This document shows, piece after piece, positions 25,698 through 33,878 of a stretch of 64,000 nt of DNA. This DNA is from Ardenticatenaceae bacterium. Lineage in GTDB: Bacteria; Chloroflexota; Anaerolineae; Promineifilales; Promineifilaceae. The stretch lies in the NCBI GenBank assembly GCA_020634215.1, contig JACKCD010000001.1, positions 151,107-215,106 on the forward strand. The letters run 5' to 3'. Made by a program: the position numbers and the translations under genes. Position 1 is the first letter of the stretch. Each line of letters starts with the position of its first letter. The notes under the pieces were generated by a model. That model made no database searches, was not told the origin of the DNA, and saw nothing but the letters and a program-made list of their open reading frames with translations.

Positions 25698-27401
25698 ATG
25701 AGTGAGATTAAAACGGGTGCAGAGATTATGTGGGAATGCCTCGTTCGTGAAGGAGTCAAAGTTGTTTTTGGCTACCCCGGCGGAGCCATCATGCCTGCCT
25801 ACGATGCGATGCTTGATTTCGATATTCACCACGTGTTGGTGCGCCATGAACAGGGAGCCACCCACATGGCCGACGGCTATGCCCGCGCCACAGGCAAAGT
25901 GGGCGTTGCTATCGCTACTTCCGGCCCTGGGGCCACCAACCTGGTCACTGGGTTAGCCACCGCCATGATGGACTCCGTGCCAATTGTGTGTATTACCGGC
26001 CAGGTTCCCATTACCGCCATCGGCGGCGATGCATTTCAGGAAACAGATGTGACGGGTGTCACCATGCCCATCACCAAACACAACTACCTAGTCACCAGTG
26101 CTGACGAGGTTGCCCGTGTGGTGCGTGAGGCGTTTCACATTGCCCGCAGCGGCCGGCCGGGTCCCGTCCTCATTGACATCTGCAAAAACGCCCAAATTGA
26201 CAAAACCGAGTTTATCTACCCGGAAAAAATCAACCTGCCTGGCTACCGTCCCCCCAGACGCGCCCCCAAGAAAGATTTAGAGCAGGCTGCCAAGCTAATC
26301 GCTCAGTCCGAACGGCCGGTTATTTTGGCCGGGCAAGGGGTGCTGCAGTCAGGTGCCATGCGGGAACTGCGCGAATTTGCCGAGAAAACCCAAACTCCCG
26401 TTGCCATGACGCTGCTGGGGCTGGGAGGTTTGCCTGCGTCCCACCCGCTGAGCCTGGGGATGATGGGGATGCACGGCGAGGCGTATTGCAACAATGCCAT
26501 TCAGGGTTCCGACCTGCTGCTGGCATTTGGGATGCGTTTTGACGACCGGGTGACGGGCAATTTACGCACCTATGCTCCTCGCGCTCGCAAAATCCATGTG
26601 GAAATTGACCCATCGGAAGTCCACAAAAATGTACATGTGGATGCGCCGCTGCTGGGCGACCTGCGGACGGTGCTTGGCGATCTAACACCCATCGTCGATC
26701 CAATGGATCATGAGGAGTGGCTGGACAAAATTGCCGAATGGCGCAATGACACCGAGAAGCGTGACATCATGGCTTGGCCGGACGATGGGCTGCTCTATGC
26801 TTCACACGTTGTGCGTGACTTGTGGGAATCCACCAGCGGTAATGCTATTGTGACCACCGATGTGGGGCAGCACCAAATGTGGACGGCACAATATTACCAT
26901 ATGGAACAACCTTTCCGCTGGATCACGTCTGGTGGGGCGGGGACGATGGGGTTTGGACTGCCTTCCGCCATTGGCGCGTGGTTTGCCCACCCGGACAAGC
27001 AAATTTGGGCGATTGTGGGGGATGGTGGCTTTCAGATGACGCAGGCGGAGCTGGCAACGGCCGTTCAGGAAGGTGCCAACGTCAACATCGCCATCCTCAA
27101 CAACGGCTACCTAGGTATGGTGCGCCAGTGGCAAGAGTTTTTCTTTGAAAAACGGTACTCCGGCGTCAAAATGCTCAGCCCCGACTTTGTGAAGCTGGCC
27201 GATGCTTACGGCATCCCTGCCCGCCGCATCACCAAACGTGAAGAAGTGGCTGATGCCGTGGCTTATGCCAACAGCATCAGCGGCCCAGTGCTGCTGGAGT
27301 TTGTGGTGGAAATGGAAGAGGCTGTGTTCCCCATGGTTCCGGCCGGCGCTGACCTGGACGACATGCTGCGCCGCCCTGTCCGTCGTCAAAGCGGCGACTA
27401 A
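25698..27401 (+). CDS. ilvB: Acetolactate synthase, large (catalytic) subunit
   Basis: 567 residues. The thiamine-activating Glu is at 51 in RHEQGATHMADGYARATG. A central FAD-binding domain follows, then the C-terminal ThDP/Mg site GDGGFQMTQAELATAVQEG...LNNGYLGM at about 438-475. It condenses two pyruvates, or pyruvate and 2-oxobutyrate, in the first common step to Val, Leu and Ile. Transcription is preceded by the leader-peptide attenuator and a second terminator. The regulatory subunit gene follows 19 bp later. Confidence 0.95.
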   Translation: MSEIKTGAEIMWECLVREGVKVVFGYPGGAIMPAYDAMLDFDIHHVLVRHEQGATHMADGYARATGKVGVAIATSGPGATNLVTGLATAMMDSVPIVCITGQVPITAIGGDAFQETDVTGVTMPITKHNYLVTSADEVARVVREAFHIARSGRPGPVLIDICKNAQIDKTEFIYPEKINLPGYRPPRRAPKKDLEQAAKLIAQSERPVILAGQGVLQSGAMRELREFAEKTQTPVAMTLLGLGGLPASHPLSLGMMGMHGEAYCNNAIQGSDLLLAFGMRFDDRVTGNLRTYAPRARKIHVEIDPSEVHKNVHVDAPLLGDLRTVLGDLTPIVDPMDHEEWLDKIAEWRNDTEKRDIMAWPDDGLLYASHVVRDLWESTSGNAIVTTDVGQHQMWTAQYYHMEQPFRWITSGGAGTMGFGLPSAIGAWFAHPDKQIWAIVGDGGFQMTQAELATAVQEGANVNIAILNNGYLGMVRQWQEFFFEKRYSGVKMLSPDFVKLADAYGIPARRITKREEVADAVAYANSISGPVLLEFVVEMEEAVFPMVPAGADLDDMLRRPVRRQSGD

Positions 27402-27420
27402 TTTTTGGGAGGAATGACAA

Positions 27421-27978
27421 ATGAGACAAACACTTATCGCTATTGTAGAAAATAAACCCGGCGTTCTCAACCGCGTCGCCTCACTCTTCCGTCGCCGCAA
27501 CTTTAACATTGATTCCCTCAACGTTGGGCGCACCGAAGACCCCAATGTTTCGCGGATGACCATTGTGGTGGACAGCAACCAGGCCGATGCCCGCAAGGTA
27601 GAGGCCAATCTATACAAACTGGTCAACGTCATTGATGTACAAGATGTCACCGGCCAGGAAGCCATCCTGCGTGAGTTGGCGCTGATCAAGGTGAGCGCCT
27701 CGCCAGAAAAGCGCGGCGAAGTGCTGAGCCTGGTCAACATCTTCCGCGCCGAAGTGGTGGATGTCAAGGCAGATGCCATGATCGTCCAGCTTACTGCTGA
27801 CGAATCACGGGTAGACAGCCTCATCGAACTGCTGCGCCCCGTTGGCATTCTGGAAATTGTCCGTACCGGCCATGTGGCTATGATGCGCGGCACCGACCCC
27901 GGCAAGCGTTATGCACGTTGGGCGGATGAAGATGAAGAAGAGTATTTTGTAAACGGCCGTCATTACGCTGGCGACTAA
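27421..27978 (+). CDS. ilvN: Acetolactate synthase, small (regulatory) subunit
   Basis: 185 residues. The N-terminal ACT domain (1-75, QTLIAIVENKPGVLNRVASLFRRRNFNIDSL) binds valine for feedback inhibition, and the C-terminal ALS_ss_C domain (about 80-160) completes the protein. The extra C-terminal tail is acidic (DEDEEEYF). GGGAGGAATGACAA precedes the ATG. It partners the IvlB-type subunit encoded immediately upstream. Confidence 0.93.
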   Translation: MRQTLIAIVENKPGVLNRVASLFRRRNFNIDSLNVGRTEDPNVSRMTIVVDSNQADARKVEANLYKLVNVIDVQDVTGQEAILRELALIKVSASPEKRGEVLSLVNIFRAEVVDVKADAMIVQLTADESRVDSLIELLRPVGILEIVRTGHVAMMRGTDPGKRYARWADEDEEEYFVNGRHYAGD

Positions 27979-28094
27979 TCAAGATTCAGCTTGCACAGAA
28001 GCCGCATCTGGTTAATGATTAGCTTTGATTACCTGTAAATTTGACGATAAATTTACAGAATGACATATATACACGAAGGGAAAGAAAAAGGATT

Positions 28095-29099
28095 ATGGCA
28101 AAAATTTATTACGACAAAGATGCAGACCTTAGCCTTCTTGGAGGCAAGAAGATCGCCGTGCTTGGGTACGGCAGCCAGGGACACGCGCACTCGCTCAACC
28201 TCAAGGATTCCGGCATGGATGTGGTGGTTGGACTGTACGAGGGCAGCAAATCGTGGGCAAAGGCTGAGGCTGATGGGTTAACGGTGATGAATTCGTTTGA
28301 TGCGTGCGCCGCCGCCGACATCATCATGATGCTGACCCCCGACACGATGCAGGGCGACATTTACCAGCAGGCGGTGAAACCCAATTTGGCTCCCGGAAAG
28401 ACGTTGATGTTTAGCCACGGCTTTAACATCCGCTTTGGGCAAATTGTGCCGCCTGCCGACATTGACGTGAGCATGATTGCCCCCAAAGCCCCCGGCCACC
28501 GCGTGCGCGAGGTGTTTACCGAAGGGGCTGGTGTGCCTGGTTTGGTAGCCGTGCATCAGGATGCCAGCGGCAACGCTTTGGCACAGGCATTGGCCTATGG
28601 CAAGGCGATTGGCTGCGGCCGCGCCGGGATTATTGAAACGACCTTTACCGAGGAAACGGAAACGGATCTGTTTGGTGAGCAGGTGGTGCTGTGCGGTGGG
28701 GTGAGTGCGCTGGTGGAAAGTGCCTTCAACACGCTGGTAGAAGCGGGCTATCAGCCCGAAATCGCCTACTTTGAATGTCTTCATGAGCTAAAGCTGATTG
28801 TGGACTTGATGTACCAGGGCGGTTTGAGCTATATGCGCTATAGCGTGAGCGACACGGCGGAGCGGGGTGACTACATTGGTGGGCCGCAAATTATTACCGA
28901 CGAGACGCGCCAAGCGATGAAGCGGATGCTGGGGGCGATTCAGTCGGGTGGCTTTGCGGAAGATTGGATTGATGAGAACAAAAACGGCCGTCCGACCTTT
29001 GTCGCCCAGCGCGAGGCGGCACGGGGCAGCCACATTGAAAAGGTGGGCAAGGAGCTGCGAGCGATGATGCCGTGGCTACATGCTAAAGAAGTTGAGTAA
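28095..29099 (+). CDS. ilvC: Ketol-acid reductoisomerase (class I)
   Basis: 334 residues, class I size. The Rossmann loop is GYGSQGHAH. The catalytic domain has FECLHELKLIVDLMYQGG with its metal-binding Glu residues. It isomerises and reduces acetolactate or acetohydroxybutyrate. In the loop that selects the cofactor, the usual GLRSGS-type Arg and Ser are replaced: here it reads GLYEGSKSW, so the 2'-phosphate-binding Arg is Tyr and an acidic Glu follows, suggesting NADH use or dual specificity. The start at 28095 follows a GAAGGGAAAGAAAAAGG purine tract; the longer frame from 28041 lacks family sequence. Confidence 0.94.
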   Translation: MAKIYYDKDADLSLLGGKKIAVLGYGSQGHAHSLNLKDSGMDVVVGLYEGSKSWAKAEADGLTVMNSFDACAAADIIMMLTPDTMQGDIYQQAVKPNLAPGKTLMFSHGFNIRFGQIVPPADIDVSMIAPKAPGHRVREVFTEGAGVPGLVAVHQDASGNALAQALAYGKAIGCGRAGIIETTFTEETETDLFGEQVVLCGGVSALVESAFNTLVEAGYQPEIAYFECLHELKLIVDLMYQGGLSYMRYSVSDTAERGDYIGGPQIITDETRQAMKRMLGAIQSGGFAEDWIDENKNGRPTFVAQREAARGSHIEKVGKELRAMMPWLHAKEVE

Positions 29100-29103
29100 A
29101 CGG

Positions 29104-29152
29104 TAATCAGTGTTCGATAATGTCGTGAAATGACATTATCGAACACTGATTA
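29104..29152. repeat. Perfect 21-bp stem hairpin between ilvC and leuA
   Basis: TAATCAGTGTTCGATAATGTC (29104-29124) is exactly inverted at 29132-29152 with a 7-nt loop. It begins with the TAATCAGT word found in other gaps. No T-run, so mRNA stability or partial termination is more likely than full termination. Confidence 0.75.
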
Positions 29153-29175
29153 CTGGAAAAACGGAGTAAGAAACG

Positions 29176-30822
29176 ATGGACGAAGATGGTGTAAACATTC
29201 AGAAAGATCGGGTTATTATTTTTGATACGACATTGCGTGATGGCGAGCAGTCGCCAGGAGCAACGCTTAATGTTGAAGAAAAAATCGAAATTGCCAAACA
29301 ACTTTCTCGTCTTGGGGTTGATGTGTGCGAAGCAGGCTTTCCCATCGCCTCGCTCGGTGATTTTGAGGCTGTGCGCCGGATTGCCGAAGAGGTTGGGCCG
29401 CTTTTGGAAGGGCGCAAAAGTGGACAGCCCATGGTCATTGCTGGTCTTTCGCGTGCCAACCGGGAGGACATTCAGCGGGCTTATGACGCGGTAAAAGCAG
29501 CGCCTCGCCATCGGATCCATACGTTTCTTGCAACGAGTGATATTCATCTGAAACACAAGCTCAAAATTGACCGGGAAGAGTGTATTGAGCAGGTGATAAC
29601 GGCCGTTTCCTTTGCCCGCAGTCTGTGTGATGATGTGGAGTTTTCGCCGGAGGATGCCGGCCGATCTGACCCCGATTTTTTGGTGCAGGTGCTGACAGAG
29701 GCGATTAAAGCAGGGGCAACGACGCTCAATATACCCGATACCGTTGGCTATACGACACCGGCCGAATATGGCAAGCTCATCAAATATTTGATTGACAACA
29801 CCCCTGGCTCGGAGACAGTCATCTGGTCTACCCATTGCCACAACGATTTGGGAATGGCAACGGCCAATTCGCTGGCCGGGGTGCAGAACGGAGCGCGGCA
29901 GATTGAGGTGACGATTAACGGAATTGGGGAACGGGCGGGCAACACGTCGCTGGAAGAGGTGGTGATGGCGATGCACACCCGGCCGCAGGTGTTTGATGTG
30001 GAAACGAATATTGATACGACGCAGTTGATGCGGACAAGCCACATGGTTAGCACCTATACGGGGATGGTGGTGCAGGCGAACAAGGCGATTGTGGGGGCGA
30101 ATGCGTTTGCCCACGAAGCCGGGATTCACCAAGATGGGATGCTGAAGAACCAGCAGACGTATGAGATTATGCGGCCGGAGACGGTGGGGCTTCATGCGTC
30201 GCGGCTGGTGCTGGGCAAACATTCGGGTCGCCATGCGTTTCGAACGCGGCTGGAGGAGATGGGGTATGACAATCTGGAGCCGGATGAGGTGCAGGCAGCG
30301 TTCAAGCGGTTTAAGCGGGTGGCCGACAAGAAAAAGGTGGTGACGGATGCTGACATTGAGGCACTCATTGCCGACGAGATTTACCAGCCGCCGGAAATTT
30401 GGAAGTTGAACCAGATTCAGGTGTCGTGTGGCGACCAGAGTATTCCGACGGCTTCGGTGAGTTTGACGGGGCCGGATGGGGTGGAGTATCGGGATGCGGC
30501 GCTGGGTACGGGGCCGGTGGATGCGGTGTATCAGGCGATTAGTCGGATTATCGGCCGTTCGGGGCGTTTGATTGAGTTTGCGATTAACGCGGTGACGGAG
30601 GGTTTGGACGCGGTGGCGGAGGCGACGATTCGGATTGAGCCGGAGAATGGGGATGCGTATCGGGTGAATCCGCAGACGAATCAGGCGATTGCGCGTTCGT
30701 TTAGTGGGCATGGGGCCAGCACGGATATTGTGGTGGCGAGTGCGCGGGCGTATTTGAGTGCGCTGAACAAGATGATGGCGGCGGAGGGGGAGGAGAGTAG
30801 TGCGGTGATGCAGAAAGGTTAG
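29176..30822 (+). CDS. leuA: 2-isopropylmalate synthase
   Basis: 548 residues. TIM-barrel catalytic domain with DTTLRDGEQSPGATL (metal and 2-oxoisovalerate site), the HxH metal pair in STHCHNDLGMATANS near residue 220, and the EAGIHQDG region near 315. The C-terminal regulatory domain for leucine feedback is at about 405-530. It condenses acetyl-CoA and 2-oxoisovalerate. The 3' half (from about 29880) is strongly G-rich on the coding strand and lacks the AACGGCCGTT palindrome until the next gene. Confidence 0.94.
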   Translation: MDEDGVNIQKDRVIIFDTTLRDGEQSPGATLNVEEKIEIAKQLSRLGVDVCEAGFPIASLGDFEAVRRIAEEVGPLLEGRKSGQPMVIAGLSRANREDIQRAYDAVKAAPRHRIHTFLATSDIHLKHKLKIDREECIEQVITAVSFARSLCDDVEFSPEDAGRSDPDFLVQVLTEAIKAGATTLNIPDTVGYTTPAEYGKLIKYLIDNTPGSETVIWSTHCHNDLGMATANSLAGVQNGARQIEVTINGIGERAGNTSLEEVVMAMHTRPQVFDVETNIDTTQLMRTSHMVSTYTGMVVQANKAIVGANAFAHEAGIHQDGMLKNQQTYEIMRPETVGLHASRLVLGKHSGRHAFRTRLEEMGYDNLEPDEVQAAFKRFKRVADKKKVVTDADIEALIADEIYQPPEIWKLNQIQVSCGDQSIPTASVSLTGPDGVEYRDAALGTGPVDAVYQAISRIIGRSGRLIEFAINAVTEGLDAVAEATIRIEPENGDAYRVNPQTNQAIARSFSGHGASTDIVVASARAYLSALNKMMAAEGEESSAVMQKG

Positions 30823-30827
30823 TTATT

Positions 30828-30898
30828 GGGGATTGGGGATTGGAGATTGGGCTGTTGTCAATTGGCTTAATCTCTAATTCTCTAATCTCTAATCTCCA
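30828..30898. repeat. AGATTGG/CTCTAAT-word inverted repeat after leuA
   Basis: GGGGATTGGGGATTGGAGATTG faces TAATCTCTAATTCTCTAATCTC across about 20 nt. It fills the gap before the PPOX gene, which begins only 6 bp later with no clear Shine-Dalgarno. Confidence 0.6.
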
Positions 30899-30903
30899 GC
30901 AAA

Positions 30904-31449
30904 ATGGCTCAATTTTATTCTGAATTAAATGAAAACCTGCGGGCGTTTATGAGGGAGCAGAAGATTTTTTTTACGGCGAGTGCGCCGGAGGTGGGGCGGA
31001 TTAATTTGTCGCCGAAGGGGATGGATTCGTTTCGCTGTTTGAGTGACCGGCGGGTGGCGTATTTGAATTTGACGGGAAGTGGGAATGAGACGGCGGCGCA
31101 TTTGGCGGAAAACGGCCGTTTAACGATCATGTTTTGTGGGTTTGAGAAACGGCCGTTAATCCTCCGTCTCTACGGCACCGGCCGCGCCGTTCATCACCGC
31201 GACGCTGAGTGGGCTGAACTGTATGCCCTGTTTCCCGACGAGCCAGGCGCACGCCAAATCATCGTCATGGAGATCGAAAGCGTCCAAACCTCCTGTGGCT
31301 TCGCCGTGCCGTTTTTTGATTACCAGGGGGAACGGGAAACCCTGCGAAAACACGCCGAAAGCCTTGGCACCGACGGCATTCAAAATTACTGGGAAAAACA
31401 CAACACCATAAGCATTGATGGCTTGCCGACAAAATTGTTTCTAGAGTAA
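30904..31449 (+). CDS. Pyridoxamine 5'-phosphate oxidase family flavoprotein
   Basis: 181 residues of the split-barrel FMN/F420-binding PPOX superfamily (FYSELNENLRAFMREQKIFFTASA at the start, RINLSPKGMDSFRCLSDRRVAYLN after it). Substrate unknown; relatives reduce F420-dependent substrates or bind FMN or haem. Two AACGGCCGTT copies at 31111 and 31148 mark a visible change from G-rich to C-rich coding within the gene. It lies in the leu operon direction, but its role in leucine synthesis is not evident. Confidence 0.82.
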   Translation: MAQFYSELNENLRAFMREQKIFFTASAPEVGRINLSPKGMDSFRCLSDRRVAYLNLTGSGNETAAHLAENGRLTIMFCGFEKRPLILRLYGTGRAVHHRDAEWAELYALFPDEPGARQIIVMEIESVQTSCGFAVPFFDYQGERETLRKHAESLGTDGIQNYWEKHNTISIDGLPTKLFLE

Positions 31450-31474
31450 GTTTTTGATTATTACCTGAATAATT

Positions 31475-31508
31475 AACTACAGATAAAAACAGATAAAAAC
31501 AGATAAGA
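31475..31508 (+). repeat. Left 34-bp inverted repeat of the GxxExxY cassette
   Basis: AACTACAGATAAAAACAGAT plus AAAAACAGATAAGA. The same 34 bp, inverted and with two differences, lies at 32041-32074. The two repeats enclose exactly one gene and span 600 bp. Confidence 0.8.
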
Positions 31509-31556
31509 AAATATTTTGTGTTGGAGCAGGCAAACGAACCTAAAAGCTGAATATTC

Positions 31557-31994
31557 ATGATCCCAATCAATCGCGTCACAGAACCACATTTTAATCGAAC
31601 TCAACTCGAAATCAACACGATCACCCAAGAGATAATTGGCTGTGGTTTCAAGGTTAGCAACACATTAGGGGTAGGTTTTCTGGAAAAAGTGTATGAAAAT
31701 GCACTCGCTCATGAAATACGCAAAGCAGGATTCGCAGTTGCCCAGCAACATCCTATTCAAGTTTATTATGATAGGATAGTTGTAGGTGAATATGTTGCGG
31801 ATTTGCTTGTTGAAGGGTTGGTCATTGTAGAACTTAAAGCGATTAAGCAGCTAACTGTCATTGAAGATGCCCAATGCCTGAACTATATCAGAGCAACCAA
31901 CGTGCCAATCTGCCTTTTGCTCAATTTTGGGAAGCCAAAGATGGGGATCGAGCGTTTTGTGCATCCTTTATGGTCCACTCTTCCCACAAAGTAG
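31557..31994 (+). CDS. GxxExxY family protein
   Basis: 145 residues. The family motif is GVGFLEKVYENAL at about 38-50. A later segment, GEYVADLLVEGLVIVELKA (about 80-98), has the D...ExK arrangement of PD-(D/E)XK nucleases, consistent with the nuclease-like fold suspected for this family. Function is not established. Members often occur in several copies per genome beside short repeats. Here the gene is bracketed by 34-bp inverted repeats and has AT-rich, motif-free sequence unlike its neighbours, suggesting a mobile cassette. Confidence 0.82.
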   Translation: MIPINRVTEPHFNRTQLEINTITQEIIGCGFKVSNTLGVGFLEKVYENALAHEIRKAGFAVAQQHPIQVYYDRIVVGEYVADLLVEGLVIVELKAIKQLTVIEDAQCLNYIRATNVPICLLLNFGKPKMGIERFVHPLWSTLPTK

Positions 31995-32040
31995 ATGATA
32001 TAAGTGGATCTATTAATTTAACGGCCGATAAAGACAGAAC

Positions 32041-32074
32041 TCTTATCTGTTTTCATCTGTGTTTATCTGTAGTT
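32041..32074 (-). repeat. Right 34-bp inverted repeat of the GxxExxY cassette
   Basis: TCTTATCTGTTTTCATCTGT plus GTTTATCTGTAGTT, the inverted counterpart of 31475-31508 with two mismatches. It ends 6 bp before the aminotransferase ATG, so the cassette lies right against that gene. Confidence 0.8.
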
Positions 32075-32080
32075 CATAAA

Positions 32081-33256
32081 ATGAATCTTAATATTAACAA
32101 AGCGCGAGAGGAAACGCCGGGCTGTGAGAATGTGCTGCATTTTAACAATGCGGGGTCGTCGCTGATGCCACAGGTGGTGCTGGACAGCATGGTCGGTTAT
32201 TTGCGGCTGGAGGCGATGATGGGGGGGTATGAGGCGGCGGGGAAAACTGAAAGTCTCGAAACCGTCTATGATCGCGTTGCCGAATTGCTGAACTGCCATC
32301 GGGATGAGGTGGCACTGATTGAAAACGCCACGCGGGCCTGGGATATGGCGTTTTATGGGGTGCGGTTCCGGCCGGGCGACCGGATTCTGACGGATCAGGC
32401 GGCGTATGCGAGCAGCTATATTGCGTTTTTGCAGGCGCAGCAGCGGTTTGGGGTGGAGATAACGGCCGTTTCCAACGACCCCCACGGCCAAATAGACATC
32501 AACGACCTCCGCCACCAGCTAGACGACCGCGTAAAGCTCATTGCCATCACCCACATGCCCACCAACGGCGGGCTGGTAAACCCGGCGGCTGAGGTGGGCA
32601 AGGTGGCGCGGGAGGCAGGGGTGCTGTATTTGCTGGATGCGTGCCAAACGGCGGGGCAACTACCGCTGGATGTGGAAGCGATTGGCTGCGATATGCTATC
32701 GGCCACAGGGCGCAAGTTTTTGCGCGGGCCACGCGGCACCGGCTTCTTGTACGTGCGGCGCGAAGTCTTGGACTTGCTAGAGCCGCCGTTTTTGGATTTA
32801 CACGCGGCCAAGTGGACGGCACGAGACGAGTATGAATTGCTGCCCAATGCGCGGCGGTTTGAGAATTGGGAGCGGAATTTTGCGGGGATTGTGGGGTTGG
32901 AAACGGCCGTTTCTTACGCCCTCAACTGGGGATTAGACAACATCTGGCAGCGCGTGCAAGGTCTGGCTGGGCAGCTTCGTCAGCAGCTAAATGCCATTCC
33001 CGGCGTAACCACCCACGACTTGGGCTCGGTGAAGGGCGGTATTGTGACATTTACGGTTGATGGGGTGGATGCGGCCTACATCAAAGAAAAGCTGGCAGCG
33101 CAAAAAATCAATGTCACCACTTCCAGCATCTTCTCGACGCGGCTGGATATGGAGGCACGTGGGCTGCCAATGCTAGTACGGGCTTCGGTGCATTATTACA
33201 ACAGTGAGACAGAGATAGCGAGGTTTTGCAAAGCGGTTGAAAACATTATTGAGTAG
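32081..33256 (+). CDS. Class V aminotransferase (PLP-dependent, cysteine desulfurase-like)
   Basis: 391 residues. An N-terminal HFNNAGSSLMPQVVLDSM substrate loop, the PLP-stacking and Asp region YLLDACQTAGQLPLDV, and the Schiff-base Lys in LSATGRKFLRGPRGTGFLYVR (about residue 211). The family includes isopenicillin N epimerase-like and cysteine desulfurase-like enzymes, and substrate cannot be told from sequence. The start at 32081 directly follows the right cassette repeat; the frame stays open upstream through the cassette but family homology begins here. Confidence 0.86.
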   Translation: MNLNINKAREETPGCENVLHFNNAGSSLMPQVVLDSMVGYLRLEAMMGGYEAAGKTESLETVYDRVAELLNCHRDEVALIENATRAWDMAFYGVRFRPGDRILTDQAAYASSYIAFLQAQQRFGVEITAVSNDPHGQIDINDLRHQLDDRVKLIAITHMPTNGGLVNPAAEVGKVAREAGVLYLLDACQTAGQLPLDVEAIGCDMLSATGRKFLRGPRGTGFLYVRREVLDLLEPPFLDLHAAKWTARDEYELLPNARRFENWERNFAGIVGLETAVSYALNWGLDNIWQRVQGLAGQLRQQLNAIPGVTTHDLGSVKGGIVTFTVDGVDAAYIKEKLAAQKINVTTSSIFSTRLDMEARGLPMLVRASVHYYNSETEIARFCKAVENIIE

Positions 33257-33288
33257 TACATGGTATACTGCCCGTAAAGGAGTAAATG

Positions 33289-33540
33289 ATGCTAACAGCT
33301 ATTCAAGGTATCTATCGTAACGGTACCATTCAGCTTATAGAAATTCCGCAAAACATTAGTGACGAAACACCTGTCATCGTCACGTTTCTGACCTCAAGTG
33401 ACATCAATTTATCTGAACGTGGCATTAATGTAAAGCAAGCCGCCGACCTGCGGGCGCGATTAGCAACCTTCGCACAAGAATGGGAAAGTCCAGAAATGGA
33501 CATCTATGACAATTATGACGCAGCCAAAGATAATCTATAA
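33289..33540 (+). CDS. Putative antitoxin of a MazF-type pair
   Basis: 83 residues. The N-terminal segment LTAIQGIYRNGTIQLIEIPQ resembles the beta-strand DNA-binding region of small DUF104/AbrB-like antitoxins. The C-terminal part is charged and probably disordered. AGGAG lies 6 nt before the ATG at 33289; an ATG at 33286 is closer than usual. The coding region overlaps the toxin-like gene downstream, typical of such pairs. The specific family is uncertain. Confidence 0.6.
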   Translation: MLTAIQGIYRNGTIQLIEIPQNISDETPVIVTFLTSSDINLSERGINVKQAADLRARLATFAQEWESPEMDIYDNYDAAKDNL

Positions 33541-33874
33541 ACGCGGCCATGTTATTCTCGTTCTTTTCCCCAATTCAAATTTGCGAACGGCTAAAGTCAG
33601 ACCCGCTCTTATTGTTCAGTCCGATAATTTAGCAACTGGCTTGCCACAGCTAATCGTGGCTATGTTAACTAGCCGCATGTTTCGAGCCAACCATCCCTGT
33701 CGTGTTACCATTGAACTTGCTTCACAAGAGGGGCAAGCATCGGGGCTGCTCACAGATTCAGTTGTGATGACTGATAATCTTGCCACGATAGCTGAGTCAG
33801 AGATTGACCGTGTTATCGGCGTATTGCCTATGGATACAATAGATAGTGCCTTGCGCCACACATTGGGTTTGTAG
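33515..33874 (+). CDS. MazF/PemK-family endoribonuclease toxin
   Basis: 119 residues (121-122 if translation starts at 33506). The N-terminal RGHVILVLFPNSNL matches the GDVVLVxFP signature of MazF/PemK. KVRPALIVQSDN carries the conserved RPALV-type segment with its Arg. The SGLLTDSVVMTDNLATI region supplies the usual conserved Ser/Thr. These toxins cut mRNA at short sequences. It overlaps the antitoxin gene by about 26 bp and ends just before the glucosidase start. Confidence 0.82.
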   Translation: MTQPKIIYKRGHVILVLFPNSNLRTAKVRPALIVQSDNLATGLPQLIVAMLTSRMFRANHPCRVTIELASQEGQASGLLTDSVVMTDNLATIAESEIDRVIGVLPMDTIDSALRHTLGL

Positions 33875-33878
33875 ACAT

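Noticed and set aside
29107..30711. 534-codon minus-strand ORF opposite leuA
   Set aside because: Arg/His/Asn-rich product with no recognisable domain, fully covered by leuA. A shadow of biased codon use.
31475..32074. CRISPR-like reading of the ACAGATAAAA repeats
   Set aside because: Units are only 10 nt, directly abutting and without spacers. They are the tandem words of the inverted cassette ends.
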